Source of the DNA: Kwoniella bestiolae CBS 10118
Taxonomy: Eukaryota; Basidiomycota; Tremellomycetes; Tremellales; Cryptococcaceae
Direction: 5' to 3'
DNA: 64,000 bases
NCBI RefSeq assembly: GCF_000512585.2
Contig: NC_089244.1
Span: 930,001-994,000, forward strand
Made by a program: the position numbers and the translations under genes. Each line of letters opens with the position of its first letter. The first letter of the stretch is position 1. The notes under the pieces are model-generated. The model was not told where the DNA came from, did no database searches, and worked only from the letters and a program-made list of their open reading frames with translations. Positions 10,460 through 22,951 of the stretch are shown here, one piece after another.

Positions 10460-11383
10460 TATTTTTGGAATGAAATTTGGGTTACTGTATGTGCAGTACA
10501 GTGTGTAAATATGTAATTAGGCCTGAAATTTGTAAGCGAGTACGCTAGGTCTTTTTTTAGTATTGGCTTTCACATGCAATCTACTGTACTTTGTCTCGAT
10601 TAGCATGATATCCGACTGGAAAAACTGCAATCACCATCGGTATCTTTCAGAGAAATTCGTGAGACATTCGAACTATATATTGCTGAGCCGCAACGTAGAA
10701 CGTTGCGTCAGAATAGGAGGTCTAAGCACTTTGGGCAGGCAAGTGATGCGTCTATGGCCCAGGGACGAAAGGCGTGTTGATGGTTGACAATGAAAGGGAG
10801 ATGGGACACCATTGATGGATAGCAATTCCCCTTGGTCTCCCTCTTTCGCACCGCAAGCAAATGAGCTGTTACTGGTGATATCTGAAGGGCTTAAGAAACC
10901 TTATACATCAACGCTCACCAAGCTGGAGTTGGAGGTTCGAAGTAAAGTTGACAACATGCATTTGTATAAGTAAGCAAAAGAAGAGGTATTAACAAGATCC
11001 GGAAACTACTCTTCCAAACATTCGTCTTCATCAAGAGGTAAAAGAAAGACCCAAAGAAACAACACATAACAATAATAACGCCAACAAAGCAAATACAGCA
11101 AACAAAGCGATCGATTAAAACGGAAGGGAAGGACGCCTCGTGGGGACCGTTCAAGCCATGAAAGAGAAACTTGACTGGAAGAGAAAGTTAACTGAGACAG
11201 ATTATATACACTAATATACAGAACCTATCCCTCAAAAAGCGATTGGTAATGGTTATTTTGATTGACCATTTCCGAGCCCTGGTACGCATTTGCCCACCTT
11301 ATCCCATCATCCCGATCTTCCACTTTTCCCCTTTTTTCTCTACAATCCCGTGTTCTCATGTCTATGTGCGAACTCCATGGATA
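10460..11383. other. convergent intergenic region
   Basis: These 924 bases follow the transporter and precede the 3' end of the minus-strand gene at 11384. No coding frame is convincing. An 8-bp-stem hairpin lies at 10689-10707. The rest probably holds the two 3' UTRs. Confidence 0.4.
10689..10707. repeat. perfect short inverted repeat (hairpin)
   Basis: CGCAACGT, a 3-nt AGA loop, then ACGTTGCG. It lies about 230 bp downstream of the transporter stop codon. Possibly an RNA hairpin in a 3' UTR or simply chance. Confidence 0.4.
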
Positions 11384-12906
11384 TTACGCCGACCCATCAA
11401 CCCTCCTCAACAGCCTCTCAATTTCCTCTCCCCCACCAGCAAAGATCCCATCAAACGAATCGAAACTCGTATCTTCAGGTTCGTCCTCCCCTACATCGTA
11501 ATTCTTGAACCCCACGTCCACGGGTACTGGAGGAGGAGTAGGAGGTAGAGATGATTTAAGGGAGGATGAGGAGGTGGCAGTGCTGGATCGCATGTTTGGT
11601 GGTCTGATAGATGATGAGGAAGAGGATTTGGCATGATTGGGTGGCTGCGGTCTTGATTGTTTCTTGGGACTGATCGAGGGGTTTCTTCCGTCACTCATAT
11701 CCGAGCGCCCAGCGGTATTGGTTTTGCTTGGTAGAGAGGGTAACGCGGATGGTCCTCTTACTGGTCCAACTCCAATTGAAGTTTGTTTCCTAGGCGATGA
11801 TCTCACACCTCCTCCATTATTGGTGGTAGGATCCAAGAAAGGAGTTCTAAATGCTTTACCGCTATTCGTTCTTGTCCAGCCACCTGCCCTATTTGACGTG
11901 ATGGTAGTGGTTGGAGGAGGCTTTGACTTATGTTGTGATCCTAAGCCTATACGGGGGGCGCCTTTGACAGGTGAGAGGGGATTGCGATTTTGCGTCTGGG
12001 AGGTAAATGAAGTTGGTTTGGAGGCAAATATCTGGGTGTGATTTGTATCGGGAAGTGGTGGATCGACATTCTTCGATCGTTGGTGTATGAGTGGTATAGG
12101 TGTCGATCCGATGTTTACGTTCTGGTCTGACCTTGACTTCGATTTGAGGGTAGAACTAGCACCAGAAGCAGAGGTAGCCGTACTTGTACTTCTCTTTTTC
12201 AAAGGTGTAGAGGTAATCATCATCCCACTCGTATGTGTACTTCTAGGTCGTAAATTCCTACTCGGAGTTCCGACGTCCATATAATCCCTCACTACGTTCC
12301 TCTTCTTCTTCTCCTCGTCCATCGGAGAAGATAACAGCGAAAAGCGATCCAACAGATATTCCAGCCGTGTTTTCTCTGAACTCGTACCCGTCGACGAAGA
12401 TAGGATTGACATGGAGGGTAGACTATTTGACCCCTCTCCTACGGTAGATGTCGGTGTTTGTTGGTCTTTTCGGATGGAGGTGGGTAAAGATCGATGAGCT
12501 CTACATGGTCTTTTGCGCGGTCTGATCGATTTGCCTGATCCAGGTTCTGAAGTAGATGATGAAGATGAGGATTTGAGGAGAGAGGAGATGGGACGAGGTT
12601 TCTGAGTAGGTGTGGGAGGTGTTATTTCGTCTGTTTGATGTTTAATTTCATGAATCTGATCAGCTTAAGTCTTGAATGTCAGGTGAAGGAAAAGGACAAT
12701 TAGATCAGGAACCATCCGATCCAAGCTCGTTTCTATCGACTTGTTTACATCGTGAACCAAGAGACAAACGTACCATCCTCTGTAGCTTGCAAGACTGCTT
12801 TTCTGAGCTGTGAATCGTGTGCCCAAGCTACCCTCAAACCATCCTCTTGTGAGCTGCTGTTCTCCAATTCTCGTTTCCTCCTTGAGCGTGTGTTGGGTGT
12901 TTCCAT
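11384..12906 (-). CDS. disordered Ser/Pro/Thr-rich protein of unknown function
   Basis: Two exons, 12906-12774 and 12630-11384, give 459 aa. I do not recognise it. The first 50 residues are the most regular part (RSRRKRELENSSSQEDGLR, then WAHDSQLRKAVLQATED, probably helical). A long low-complexity stretch rich in Ser, Pro, Thr, Lys and Arg follows, with many SP and TP dipeptides that suit proline-directed kinases. The last 40 residues turn acidic and end with GIFAGGGEEIERLLRRVDG, probably a short helix. The layout resembles nuclear cell-cycle or chromatin scaffold proteins, but this is only an impression. It is transcribed divergently from the SNARE gene. Confidence 0.7.
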
Positions 12907-13354
12907 CTTGGTAAGACTGGATGTTGAAAATTGGCTATTGAGCTGAATACATGGGGGATGAGCTGTATGTCTTCGAGTCGATCAAACTGATACGAGCCGG
13001 ATGATAAGTGATAAGTGACAAGTGAGGAAGTAAGAGTGAGAGATGAAGAATCAAGAAGTCGTAATGTTCAGTCTTTTTGGGTGTTAGACGATAGATCTTA
13101 GGGTCAGGTGAATAGCAAGGAGCAAAGGTTAGACGCGTACTACAGAATATCATCATGATGTGGCAATTAGGCCAGTTTGTGAATGATAGTATTGATGCCC
13201 TTGTGCTTGAGCTTGTCGGTCACCGGTTAAGTGCAAACAAGTTCTAAATGACGATCATCAATGCACAATCAACGTTCATCGTTATCATCTATCTTCAAGC
13301 GATAAAGGACCATATCTTCACGAATCCACTCTCGACAAGCATAATCAAGTCACC
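12907..13354. other. divergent promoter region
   Basis: These 448 bases lie between two divergent start codons and contain no supported gene. They should hold the promoters of the disordered-protein gene and the SNARE gene. Confidence 0.4.
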
Positions 13355-14660
13355 ATGTCATTGATCCACGCTTTGATAGCAAGAGGAACGACCGTCTTAG
13401 CTGAACATGCCACCGGAACAGCGGAACTGAAATCTGGTAAGTTGATAGCCTATTCCCTGTATAGCTGTGCAGCGATAGCAACATGATCTACCAGTTATAT
13501 AAACCATCCAATGCCAGTATGGGGTGCCTCATACTGACTTCAGTATCATTGTAGCTGCCCAGACGACCATCTTGTCGAAGATACCACCGAACAACTCGAA
13601 ATTGACATGTGAGTGATCAAGTCAAGCTATCTGAATTATTCACGACTATCGCAACTTCCTTTCAGCTGTTCGCTGCTTTACACTCTATCCGTTATCTCCT
13701 CCTGTGTCAGGATGCAACAGTGGAGTAATATATACTGACCTTATGGTATCTCTTAGACGTCTGGCAAGATCGATTGATCCACTATGTATCGTCCAACGGC
13801 GTGATTTACCTAGTCATGGCGGATGACTCGGTGGGCAGGAGAATGCCATTTGCCTTTTTGGCAGAGGTGGAGAGGAGGGTGAGAGATACATTTTTGACTT
13901 TATCGTCGGCTCTTGCTTGCCCCTTCTGCAAGTTCATTATAGAGACGAGACAAATTTCTGGATTGGAGCAGATCAGACACTACCCTTCTCGATAAGCGAA
14001 TACTGATCATTGTTCATCCAATAGTTCACAGCATCATACTCCTCCGACGAGATCGTTTCAGCCTCTTCACACTCCCTGGGAGACTTTGAGAACGAATTGG
14101 CGAAACTGATGCACCAATATACGACTTCACCACCTGCCGATCCCCTGAGACAGGCTCAAAGCGACCTAAACAATGTGTAAGTCCTCATCTCCTTCTTACC
14201 ACTTCCATCCTTCTCTCAACTCGATACCCCCAATATCGTTCTCAGTCTTTTCATCCACAATCTGCTCTTGTATTCGGGTAGGGCGATAACTGATTATAAT
14301 ACGTATAAACAGCAAAGACATCATGGTCCAGAATATCGATTCGATCCTCCAACGAGGCGAGCGACTAGACCTATTAGTAGATAAGACAGATACCCTCGCT
14401 GGACAGGCCTACGCATTTAGGAGAGGAGCAAGGAACGTTAGGAGACAACAGTGGTGGAAGAATGTAAGGATCACTGCATTGACTGGATTTGTGTTTGTTG
14501 TGAGTTAATCCCTTCAGAGTATTTATTGTGCTCGACCTCATCTTCGTGAATTGTGGACAAATGCTGATGTTGATGCTGATGCGTTGTTCTCACATAGCTC
14601 ATTCTCTACGTTTTCATCGCTCAGTTCTGCGGGGCTTCTCTCACTCATTGTAGGAGTTAG
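13355..14660 (+). CDS. longin-domain R-SNARE, VAMP7 (Nyv1/Sybl1) type
   Basis: Six exons, 13355-13436, 13555-13608, 13757-13878, 14025-14176, 14313-14499 and 14598-14660, give 219 aa, the normal VAMP7 length. Residues 1-110 form a longin domain (starting MSLIHALIARGTTVLAEHA, then GVIYLVMADDSVGRRMPFAFL). The SNARE coiled coil follows, with the zero-layer Arg in SILQRGERLDLLVDKTD. A basic WWKNVR stretch precedes one C-terminal membrane anchor (TGFVFVVLILYVFIAQFCGA). It should drive fusion at the vacuole or late endosome as the R-SNARE of a four-helix complex. All exon phases close. Confidence 0.92.
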
Positions 14661-14860
14661 TGATTTCGAGGCTTTGATCGGTCTTAGCTTGACGGTTGAT
14701 ATTGTGTTTACATAGTTTTGGTTGATATTATGCTTATACCATGTAATGTTGTATCTCACCGTATCACCCGGTTGACGAGGGTAACATGGACAAGGAAGCA
14801 CTGTAAAGACTTGAATGATAATGATGATGCTTGCATATGAACATTACACATTTCCTTCTT

Positions 14861-16409
14861 CTACAACTCAGCCAAAACACCCATAGCCAAGCTCTGAGTG
14901 ACCTGTTCTCCCATAGCCTTCTCCGCTGCCTCTGCCAAATGTCGCTTGGGATCTAATTTACCGACATGTCGAGTCTTGAGCTGTTCGGGGGTCATGGTGG
15001 ATTCTTCCTGGACGGATTTGGTGTATGATGTGGCTAGTTTGAGCATTTCCTAGGTGTTCAATATAGAAATATTAGCTTGGTCCATGAGAATGTGAAGTAA
15101 GACAGTGTGTATCTACGAGAATTGTTGTGACGATGGATGGTGGTTCGAACGGAAGAAGGAAAAAACTCACATCCACAGCTTGCTTATTACCCGATTGCAT
15201 CTCCTCGAAATCCCTCAATTTCAGTCCCTCGGTCCATCCCCTCTTGTGCAGGTTTAGTAACATTCCTTGCTCAGCTTCCGTCTTTTTGTAGTCAATTGCC
15301 AAACCTGTGAACGTAAAGGACACATCAGCACAAAGTCTCATCTCCCTCCTTCAAGTTATACCGGAAGAGTCGCTGATCCTCAAGAAGTGCTTTGACGAAC
15401 AGCACACTCACTGTAATAATGTCTGTTCAACCCATGGATCAAAGCTTGAATACTGGGTTTGTTGAGATGTCCTATATTACTCGTTGTCTGCCTTGATTCT
15501 TGACCTGTAGCCATCGATGCTGGATTTATGGATCGGAAGGCATCTATGACTACTTTTCCTCGGACTGATTGGATGGGGTCGATGACTACTGCTACGGCTC
15601 GTGGGTGAAGTTGTTCGAAGGACTATGACATGATGTACTGGTATTAGCTGATATCCTACGCCTTCTATGTAGTAAAGGAGGTCAGGAGTTAACTAACCTG
15701 TTGAGTATTGATATCAACACTGGATAACCAACAGCCGAATCCTGGGTGGGAGTGATACCAGCCTACTACCATTTCTGGTCTGTCATGGAAGATCGAAAAC
15801 AAGCCACATCAGTACTGTGTGTTTCATATCTCCTTTCGTAAGGTAGGAAAGTAAGGACCTCGACTCGACTCACCTTCCAGTCTGTTTGAGCATGTCCAAC
15901 ATCTTTGTCTGGAAGACGTGATCTACCGATTCGACCGTGACCGTCGTACCTGATTGAGGCATTGCGAATACGTCTACGCATGATATCTACACAGATTCGT
16001 CCAAAATATTAGCTGTTAAGCCAAGACGCGGAGAGGGAAGAGCGGATAAGAGCAAACGATCAACTAACAGTATAATCATCCACGAATTCCCCCAACATCA
16101 GACCCATAACTTCCATCGGTACACCCGCTCTACCATGTTTGAGCATCTACACAACATCACAAATTGTTAGCTATCGATGTACCTTTGCACATGATCGTGG
16201 GGTTTGGCTGGTACTCACCTTGAGCAATGCTAATGCTGAAATATGGACTGTTTCTCCGCTGCAGCACATGACATATCAGTCAACATACCTCGAGAAAAAA
16301 AATGGGTGTATGAAATGACCCACTTATCAGCCACTATGGTCTCTCCTTGCGGATTGGGTCCTCCCATACCCGCTCGTCCACTTTGCATCATCCTCATTAA
16401 CTGTTCCAT
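14861..16409 (-). CDS. RPN11: 26S proteasome lid deubiquitinase Rpn11
   Basis: Eight exons from 16409 down to 14861 (16409-16324, 16258-16219, 16146-16069, 15986-15874, 15779-15698, 15622-15412, 15304-15171, 15049-14861) encode 310 aa, the same length as the human protein. The JAMM zinc site HSHPGFGCWLSSVD gives His115, His117 and Asp128. Other conserved blocks are LMLGEFVDDYT, DVFAMPQSGT, TSNIGHLNKPSIQALIHGLN and the tail DPKRHL. The protein removes ubiquitin chains from substrates as they enter the proteasome. The short C-terminus ends MGVLAEL, diverged from the usual tail. Identification is firm. Confidence 0.97.
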
Positions 16410-17008
16410 GTTGAGTGAGTTTTAGGGGTTAAGAATCGATGTGAGATAGAGAAACAATGAATGTATTTCTGTGATCTAGGCCCTTGAATGAGTTGATTCC
16501 TTCCTTGTTGTTGTGATCTGGAAAGACGCGATGTTGGGTGGTGGATAGTGGTAAGATGCAATGTATTGGGTAAGTCTCAACATCTACCTGTTGCATCTTT
16601 CATGACAGACATCCATCTCTTCGACTGTCATCATCATCGTTGTCCAACGCGTAAGTATCGCTCTAAAGTGGGAACAATGCATAAGTATCTCACTTGATCT
16701 ATTTGATCCCGTCATTGCTACAAGCAGTATCGCGTTATCAATAGTGAGAATAAGTCCACGTGTAATCGGTCAACCTTGATTCTTGGATCTGCATCCGGTC
16801 CATCTGATCCATGATGCTTCCGCTTCTGCTCCTTCTTGCTTGCTTGGTTGCTCCTCCCGATAACATGGGTGCCCACAGTCTTGAAATAACTGCACCAATA
16901 TTCAGAATATCGAGTCATCACTACTACCCATTCAAGGAGAGCGGTTCAGGCTCTAACAACGACCCTCCATCCACACCGTAATTCTAGTTCGAAGGAACCA
17001 ATCACACC
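16410..17008. other. divergent promoter region
   Basis: These 599 bases separate RPN11 and the gene at 17009, which diverge. I see no convincing gene. Minus-strand frames here are short and lack splice-supported neighbours. Confidence 0.4.
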
Positions 17009-19329
17009 ATGTCAATGTCCTCAGCCACAACCCTAATCTCACCAACATCCACCAAAGCAGCAACCCCCTCAACCTCTCATGCAGCAGCAGGTGCCTCAGG
17101 CTCAACAAACCATGCGACATCACATAGAAGACCCTCTGTTCATGCCAAGAGGAGACCTTCGACACACGCTGCACATGGACATCACTCTCATGCGGGAAAT
17201 AGAAGGTCGAGCGAGAGTGAGCATGGACATGGGCGACGAGCATTGGCGGCGGGGCTGGCGATGCATGCGCTTGATACGACTGATGCTGTCGTGAAGAAGA
17301 AGAAGGAGAAGGAGAAGGTGGGTGAATTTCTCTCAGTGAAATAGCTCTGACCATCTTCATGGATGAGAGGGAGGAAATACAGGATAGTGGGCTGATATTT
17401 CATGTGAACGGTAAATAGCGCCCTCTACCTAAAAGCTCACGATCCGATACTCATCTCCCCCGCCTATCCCGCACAACATCAATGACATCCACCACATCCC
17501 ATGACTCGCACGGAACGACCACCTCCAAGACTGCTCGACCAAAGGCAAGGAGAGGATCTACCAAGAAATCCGAAGAGTCTGTCCAAATTCTCAAAGAGAA
17601 CGGCGAAGAGGGGGGAGAGATAGACGAGACTGAGGAAGGATGGGAGTCGGGTGGGAACGAGGATCAACTGGAGATATCACCTGAGAAGTCCAAGAAAGGG
17701 AAATCCAGGACGAAGGAAACCCAAACTGAAAGTTCAAATATGAGAAGAACAGTCAGCGATACCTCTGCCGAACCGCAACAGCCTCAACCCCGACCGTCCA
17801 AGAGGTCCACTTCCCACGGACCGAAGGGAGGTATATTAGATGGAGATTTGAGAGAATCACCCTCAGAGATTCCACATCCTCCCGCCCTGACTCAACGGAC
17901 CACAGGGTTCGCGGGTGCAATACAACCCCCTGATCCGCAGGTGGCAGCTGAATTACCTACTCAAGATCCCTATCCTATCGTCACCCCTCATCCTATCCGA
18001 CGAAATACCTCTGCGAAGTCTCTGGTCGGTCCAATAAGTATGGAACCTACCACTTCGTCCGATTCGAGGAGGAATCCTTCGTCAGATAGAGAAAGGGGTG
18101 GATCGAAGGATAGATCAACTAGACCTGAAGTCTCGAGCAGACTCAGGTCGACTGAGGGAAGTGGTCTACCCCAGACGAACGGGGAGAAAAAGGTATCGAC
18201 ATCGCCTTCGTACCCATTCCCACATATGCCTAATGCGGCGGAACCCCAAGCTTCACCTCAGCACGAAGAAGCACCTCAAGATGATCAGTCGGAGCAACAA
18301 CGTCAGAGATATTCATCTCAACCTCATCCTCAAAGCCAAGCGCAGAACCAGACCCAAGGATCTACTCGATCGCGTCAAACATCCCAACAACACCCTCAGC
18401 TGCGTCATCGATATTCCAACAGCTCCCTCCGGTCCATCCAATCACTCAGAGCACCTCCCCACCCCCTAAACTCTCCTACGGGATATCGAACACACGCTAC
18501 AGTCGCTACCTCCAGACCAGGAAGTATGTTTGGTTCTCCCTCAAAGGACGAGAAAAGACAAAGGGTGCCATCAATGCATCAACCCCCTGTACCCCAACCT
18601 CAGATAAGTTATGAGCTAGCCAAAGGACAAGGATGGGATGGACCCATTCCAGAGGAGGATACCCCCCGATCAGGATCTGGATCCCGCCCAGGGGGGAATC
18701 ATTCAAGAAAAGATAGTATCTCCTCTCAGAAATCCATTCGATCAATATTCGCTCCACTCATGAACAACCCCACTCCCACCGCCACTCTATCTTCCCCCGC
18801 CAGATCCCTCTCTGGACCAGGTGGAAGAAGAAAGACTGCATTGGAAGCGGCGAGCTTGGCATCCAGGATGCCAAGTACGACCGACCCTACATTATATCAT
18901 AATTCCCTAGGACACGCCAATATCCCCGAAACGGTCTATCTCATCTCGAGGTTCTTACCCTCCACTATGCACAGGGGACGACCCAAGTGGGAGATGAACA
19001 TGCGTGATCCGGCGTTACAGGCGGAATTGAACGATGGGAAATTGAAGATTGGCTTGACGAATGGGGATTATCGTGAATCCCATGAGAGTCTGGTGAAGAC
19101 GCTGAAAGAGCTTAGTGGGGAGATGGAGGCCCAAAAGCGAAGTGTTACGGGTAGGACTTATTCTTCTACGTATAGTCCTGGGTTTGGATTGGATGGGATA
19201 GAAGGTAATAGTAGAGTCAAGGATGGGCTGGTGGTGAGGAAGGGGGCTGCAGGGAAAACACCGTTTGAATTGAGTGTGGGGAGGTGTTTGGCTCAACGCC
19301 CTGGGGGGATGAGTGGGGTTGGAATGTAA
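17009..19329 (+). CDS. large disordered Ser/Gln/Pro-rich protein of unknown function
   Basis: The best model has two exons, 17009-17317 and 17419-19329, for 739 aa. The join is at phase 0 after a KKKKEKEK run, at a GTGGGT donor and a TAG acceptor; a separate downstream start at 17482 is the alternative. I do not recognise it. It begins with Ser/Thr/Ala- and His-rich sequence, then long disordered segments with polyQ-like and SP-rich parts. The only ordered-looking part is near the C-terminus (about residues 620-690), starting IPETVYLISRFLPSTMHRGR and continuing through NDGKLKIGLTNGDYRESHES, with a following helix LVKTLKELSGEMEAQKR. Function unknown. Confidence 0.65.
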
Positions 19330-19738
19330 TGAGTGGGAAGAGGGGTGGGAGTTTGGTATCTTGGGATGGAAGGTTTGGTAAAGTGGGGTACAAAGGAGAT
19401 TGTCTGTAAGAATCTTGATATGACACGTTGTATAATATAAACCATGAATTGAATGACTGAGACCTAACGATGCGTCCCACACTCGTGACTCGCAATTTAT
19501 GCTTTCACATGATAACATCATGGATCGGTTGCTATCATTTGAACGAAGAGACAAGCGCAAGTGAATCTATCATTTCTATACATGTTTCCTAATCTGATCA
19601 TCTATCAATCTACGGCATTTCCTCTCTTTCGTATTCACATATTTCGTACTAATGACTCCACTCTATCTTTCTATCTCCCTGTCTATCCTATTCTATCCTG
19701 CCCGTCCTATCCTATATTGCCCGGCCAGTCCAGTCCAC
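19330..19738. other. convergent intergenic region
   Basis: These 409 bases lie between two convergent 3' ends. They contain pyrimidine-rich runs with repeated ctatcctat-like words at 19680-19715. No gene is supported. Confidence 0.4.
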
Positions 19739-21370
19739 CTAATCAGAGAAATAAGGCAAGATGAAGGCAAACTTCTTTCGAGCTTCTTCGGGTTGTGACT
19801 GGATCAAATCCGATTCATAGGCGTCAGTTTTGTTAAAATTGCGTTTTAGGTCCTGTAGATGGATAAGAGAGGCATATTAATGGTTGACTGGGATAGGGCG
19901 AGAGTGGTATTAAGAACATAAGAGAGTGATGCCTGATTGTCTAGAAAAGACGGATCATACAAGACGATAGGGGAGGCCACTTGGATAGTCGGTTCAAACT
20001 CACCTCGACTCGAGTGATACAAGCGTATTTCATTGATCCCTTGATCTCATTCAATACCTTTCCTTCGGCCACTACGTTGTGCACATCTTGCAATAATCCT
20101 GCGGCGACTGCTCGGGAGTTACCAGCATTGGTGTGGAGGGTTTTGATGACTTCCTCGACGGTCACGGGGTCCTCACCAACTCGCCAGGCATCGAAATCGG
20201 TGGAAGTGCAGATGAGGGTGTAGCTGTAGAGTGTGAGAGAAAACGTAAGTTATGGTAATGATTGGTTTCTTCATTGGGTGGGGATAAGGAAATTAAAAGA
20301 AAAGTGAGAGTGTAAATGGGATTGGGTGATTTGAAGGAGAAAAGATGGTCCAGATTACTCCCCCAGTCATGGGCAGGGGAGAATTGGTATGAAATTATCA
20401 CTCACTCAAGTTCACACTCTCTAGCTAATTTGGCTTCGGGGATAACAGACATGTTGATGATATCTCCACCCCATTGTCTGTACATGAGTGATTCTGCTCG
20501 GGTTGAGAAAGCGGGACCTATGGATCAAAGATTCAGTACAATGTTGTATTCCCTAGTCCAGTCCATCAAGCATGGATAGACAGCTAGAGAATAGGAGAAA
20601 TAGTTGCAGGGGGTGTTCGGTGGATGATAATGAAGGGGATATATAGTATTACTCACCTTCCATACAAACAACAGTCTTGCCAGTATGCAACTTCACCTCT
20701 CCCTCCTGCTCGCTCAGGATCTTCTGCACTTTCGGAGCGACGAATTCGCTCAATTTCCTAGAAAAGGGCTCACCGAACATCGAGTGTACCACCACACCCT
20801 CACCCCTGAAGAAGGTATCCGCCCTGATCCCCTTGGTTCGATCAATGATCTGATCGGGAATGATGAAATGCCCAGGAGCAATTTCTTCCCTCAATGATCC
20901 CACAGCGGAGAAGGCAATGATAGCTTCGCACCCTATATGCTTGAGGGCTGCGATGTTGGCTCGGGCGGGGACTTCGGAGGGAGTGATGGTGTGGTGCGCT
21001 CCATGTCGGGAGATGAAGGCTATGAGGTCGCCTGAGGGGAGGGAGGAGATGGTTATAGGGGAGGAGGGCTTGCCCCAGGGGGTGGTGATGTCTAGTTTTT
21101 TGCTGTGGAGGAATCAGCTCGGAGCTTCTTGTATATTGGTGCTGCTAACAGGGGAAAGGGTGATATGGGACATATGGGCAGTGACTGTGGAAGGGAAGGA
21201 GAGCTCACACAACAGTCAAGTTGTCAAGGTGATATAGACCCGAACCACCGATACATCCAACGAGGACTGAGCACAGGAAATAACTTTGATTAGCAAATGA
21301 TGGCTTGGGTATCGTGTAATTCCCTGACAAACCCACCTTTCTCATTAGCTTCCAATTGACCGAACGACAT
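19739..21370 (-). CDS. MEU1: S-methyl-5'-thioadenosine phosphorylase (MTAP)
   Basis: Six exons, 21370-21337, 21266-21209, 21102-20657, 20517-20406, 20223-20004 and 19852-19739, encode 327 aa. The enzyme splits methylthioadenosine with phosphate to adenine and methylthioribose-1-phosphate in the methionine salvage pathway. Family landmarks are the phosphate-binding start CIGGSGLY, the RHGAHH block, FSAVGSLREEIAPGHFIIPD, the purine/ribose site NMSVIPEAKLARE, and TDFDAW further on. All phases close. Compared with human MTAP (283 aa) it has a modest insertion around residue 200. Confidence 0.95.
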
Positions 21371-22355
21371 TTTGGTGTATCTCGATGTGATGTGAGGTAG
21401 GTTGACTCTACGAATGAGAGAAGAGAGCATGCAAAGAGAAGATGAAGAAGAGAGAAGAGATGAAAAGGGAGATGGGACGTAAAAAGTTGATTGATCATGA
21501 AATGTCGTGCTGGTGCCTGGATCTGGATCTACTACTACCTGTTGGCCGAAGGGGATTGAGATGACACACACGTTCATTCATCCCTCTTCATCCTTGTTCG
21601 ATACACTCTCGTTGACTTGACTGGGCGTGGGGTACACGAGCGATCGCTCGGATCGAATCGAATCGATAAGAATACATTTGTGCAGTGCAAAGAGCAAAGG
21701 AAAAGAAGACGGTTTCACCTTCAGTTCAAGGAAAAGGTCCGCCCAGCTCAGAACCGGTCTTGTCTAGAGACGACCGGCAGACCATCGGATCCAGATGTAG
21801 AATACGTGTAGACCTTTGGAAAGGCAAGGAAACAGTCCAGTATAATGCCCTGATGTTTGATGGAGGCCCTCATACCATCTCTAGCGTCATTCATGTTGGG
21901 AAGTGCGATCCTTTGCATCCGGCTCGATTCGGTGATCTTGGTTCGATGGACGATCAATAGCCTGGGCTTGCTCGTAGAAATGTAGGGTTACGGTCACAAT
22001 GATCGAACCGAACCGAACGACAAAGTCGAACATGAATGAAACAGACTGGAAAATGAGACTCCTGTTATGATAAATCATGTACCGATCCTTTCAAAGTGAT
22101 TGATCGATTTGGCTCCATTAGATGAAAGGAGAAGGGGCTCTCGAGTTAGTCGAGAGAGATTTTAGCCTTCCTTTCTTCTATCTCCTGCTGCAAACAGATA
22201 TAACTTGATCAAATCCGTAACAGGTTCGGGTGCACCTTTGAAGTAATACAAGGTCATATACAGCATCAATCCACAAGTCCATATCCACTTAAGTGCAATC
22301 AAACTGTCATAGGCCAACGCACCTGGAGAATTGGAAAATCAACGCACTGTACAAC
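21371..22355. other. divergent intergenic region with a 14-bp palindrome
   Basis: These 985 bases lie between the MTAP and small-membrane-protein starts. Open frames here are short with no recognisable content. A perfect palindrome CGAGCGATCGCTCG at 21637-21650 is followed directly by repeated ATCGA words. Confidence 0.45.
21637..21650. repeat. 14-bp perfect palindrome
   Basis: CGAGCGATCGCTCG, followed by GATCGAATCGAATCGATAAG to 21670. It may be a protein-binding site in the divergent promoter. No protein can be assigned to it. Confidence 0.4.
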
Positions 22356-22781
22356 ATGGCACCGCACCAATCACCTCTGATCCTCTCACCAGACTATACA
22401 AACCATGAGAACCTCTCCATAGCTGTCTCTCGTCTGTTCGATGAGATCGATGTGGATCTGGCTAGACGAGCGAGGATATACGACCTTATCATTCTGTGTA
22501 GTAAGTTTCTACGATCCCACACACATATATATATATATATTCGTCTAGTTCGGCATAGCAGCTTGACGAGCACTGACGTGTTTTGGGTCGCAGTTGGGAT
22601 AGCGATTGGTTTGGTACTTTACTCGTTGACACATGATCTCATTATCTTTGCCCAAGAGAGGGCATCATCACGTAGAGCTGGATCTCAACACTTGGTTTTG
22701 GAGGATGAGCATGAGGAGGAAAATTCCAGCCAGAACGGAGCGGAAGGAAGTAGACTGATAGACGTGGAAGAAAAGGCGTAG
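22356..22781 (+). CDS. small single-pass membrane protein
   Basis: Two exons, 22356-22500 and 22594-22781, encode 110 aa. I do not recognise a family. The N-terminal half is soluble and acidic (FDEIDVDLARRARIYDL). One membrane segment spans about residues 44-65 (LIILCIGIAIGLVLYSLTHD), followed by an acidic tail with a LEDEHEEENSS stretch. The intron is 93 nt, a multiple of three, and has no stop, so unspliced RNA would encode a 141-residue form with 31 extra residues before the membrane segment. Size and layout suit a small assembly or adaptor subunit, but no function can be assigned. Confidence 0.65.
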   Translation: MAPHQSPLILSPDYTNHENLSIAVSRLFDEIDVDLARRARIYDLIILCSKFLRSHTHIYIYIRLVRHSSLTSTDVFWVAVGIAIGLVLYSLTHDLIIFAQERASSRRAGSQHLVLEDEHEEENSSQNGAEGSRLIDVEEKA

Positions 22782-22951
22782 CTGCTATTTACCTCAGATG
22801 AATATACTCTGTCACCTGCAAACTTGTATGTAAGTTATCGACCATGTATTATCAATGAATCAATGCATATACAATAGCCCGTATGTCCAAACAGCTCACA
22901 CAACTACCAATCTCCGCGTAGTGATGGATTCGATTTCCCATAACACCAATC

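Noticed and set aside
21617..21960. Overlapping open frames between MTAP and the small membrane protein
   Set aside because: Short, low information, no splice partners and no recognisable protein content.
22293..22781. Single-exon reading of the small membrane protein from 22293
   Set aside because: It runs through an (AT)n microsatellite; the spliced form has canonical GTAAGT and CAG sites and gives a cleaner membrane protein.
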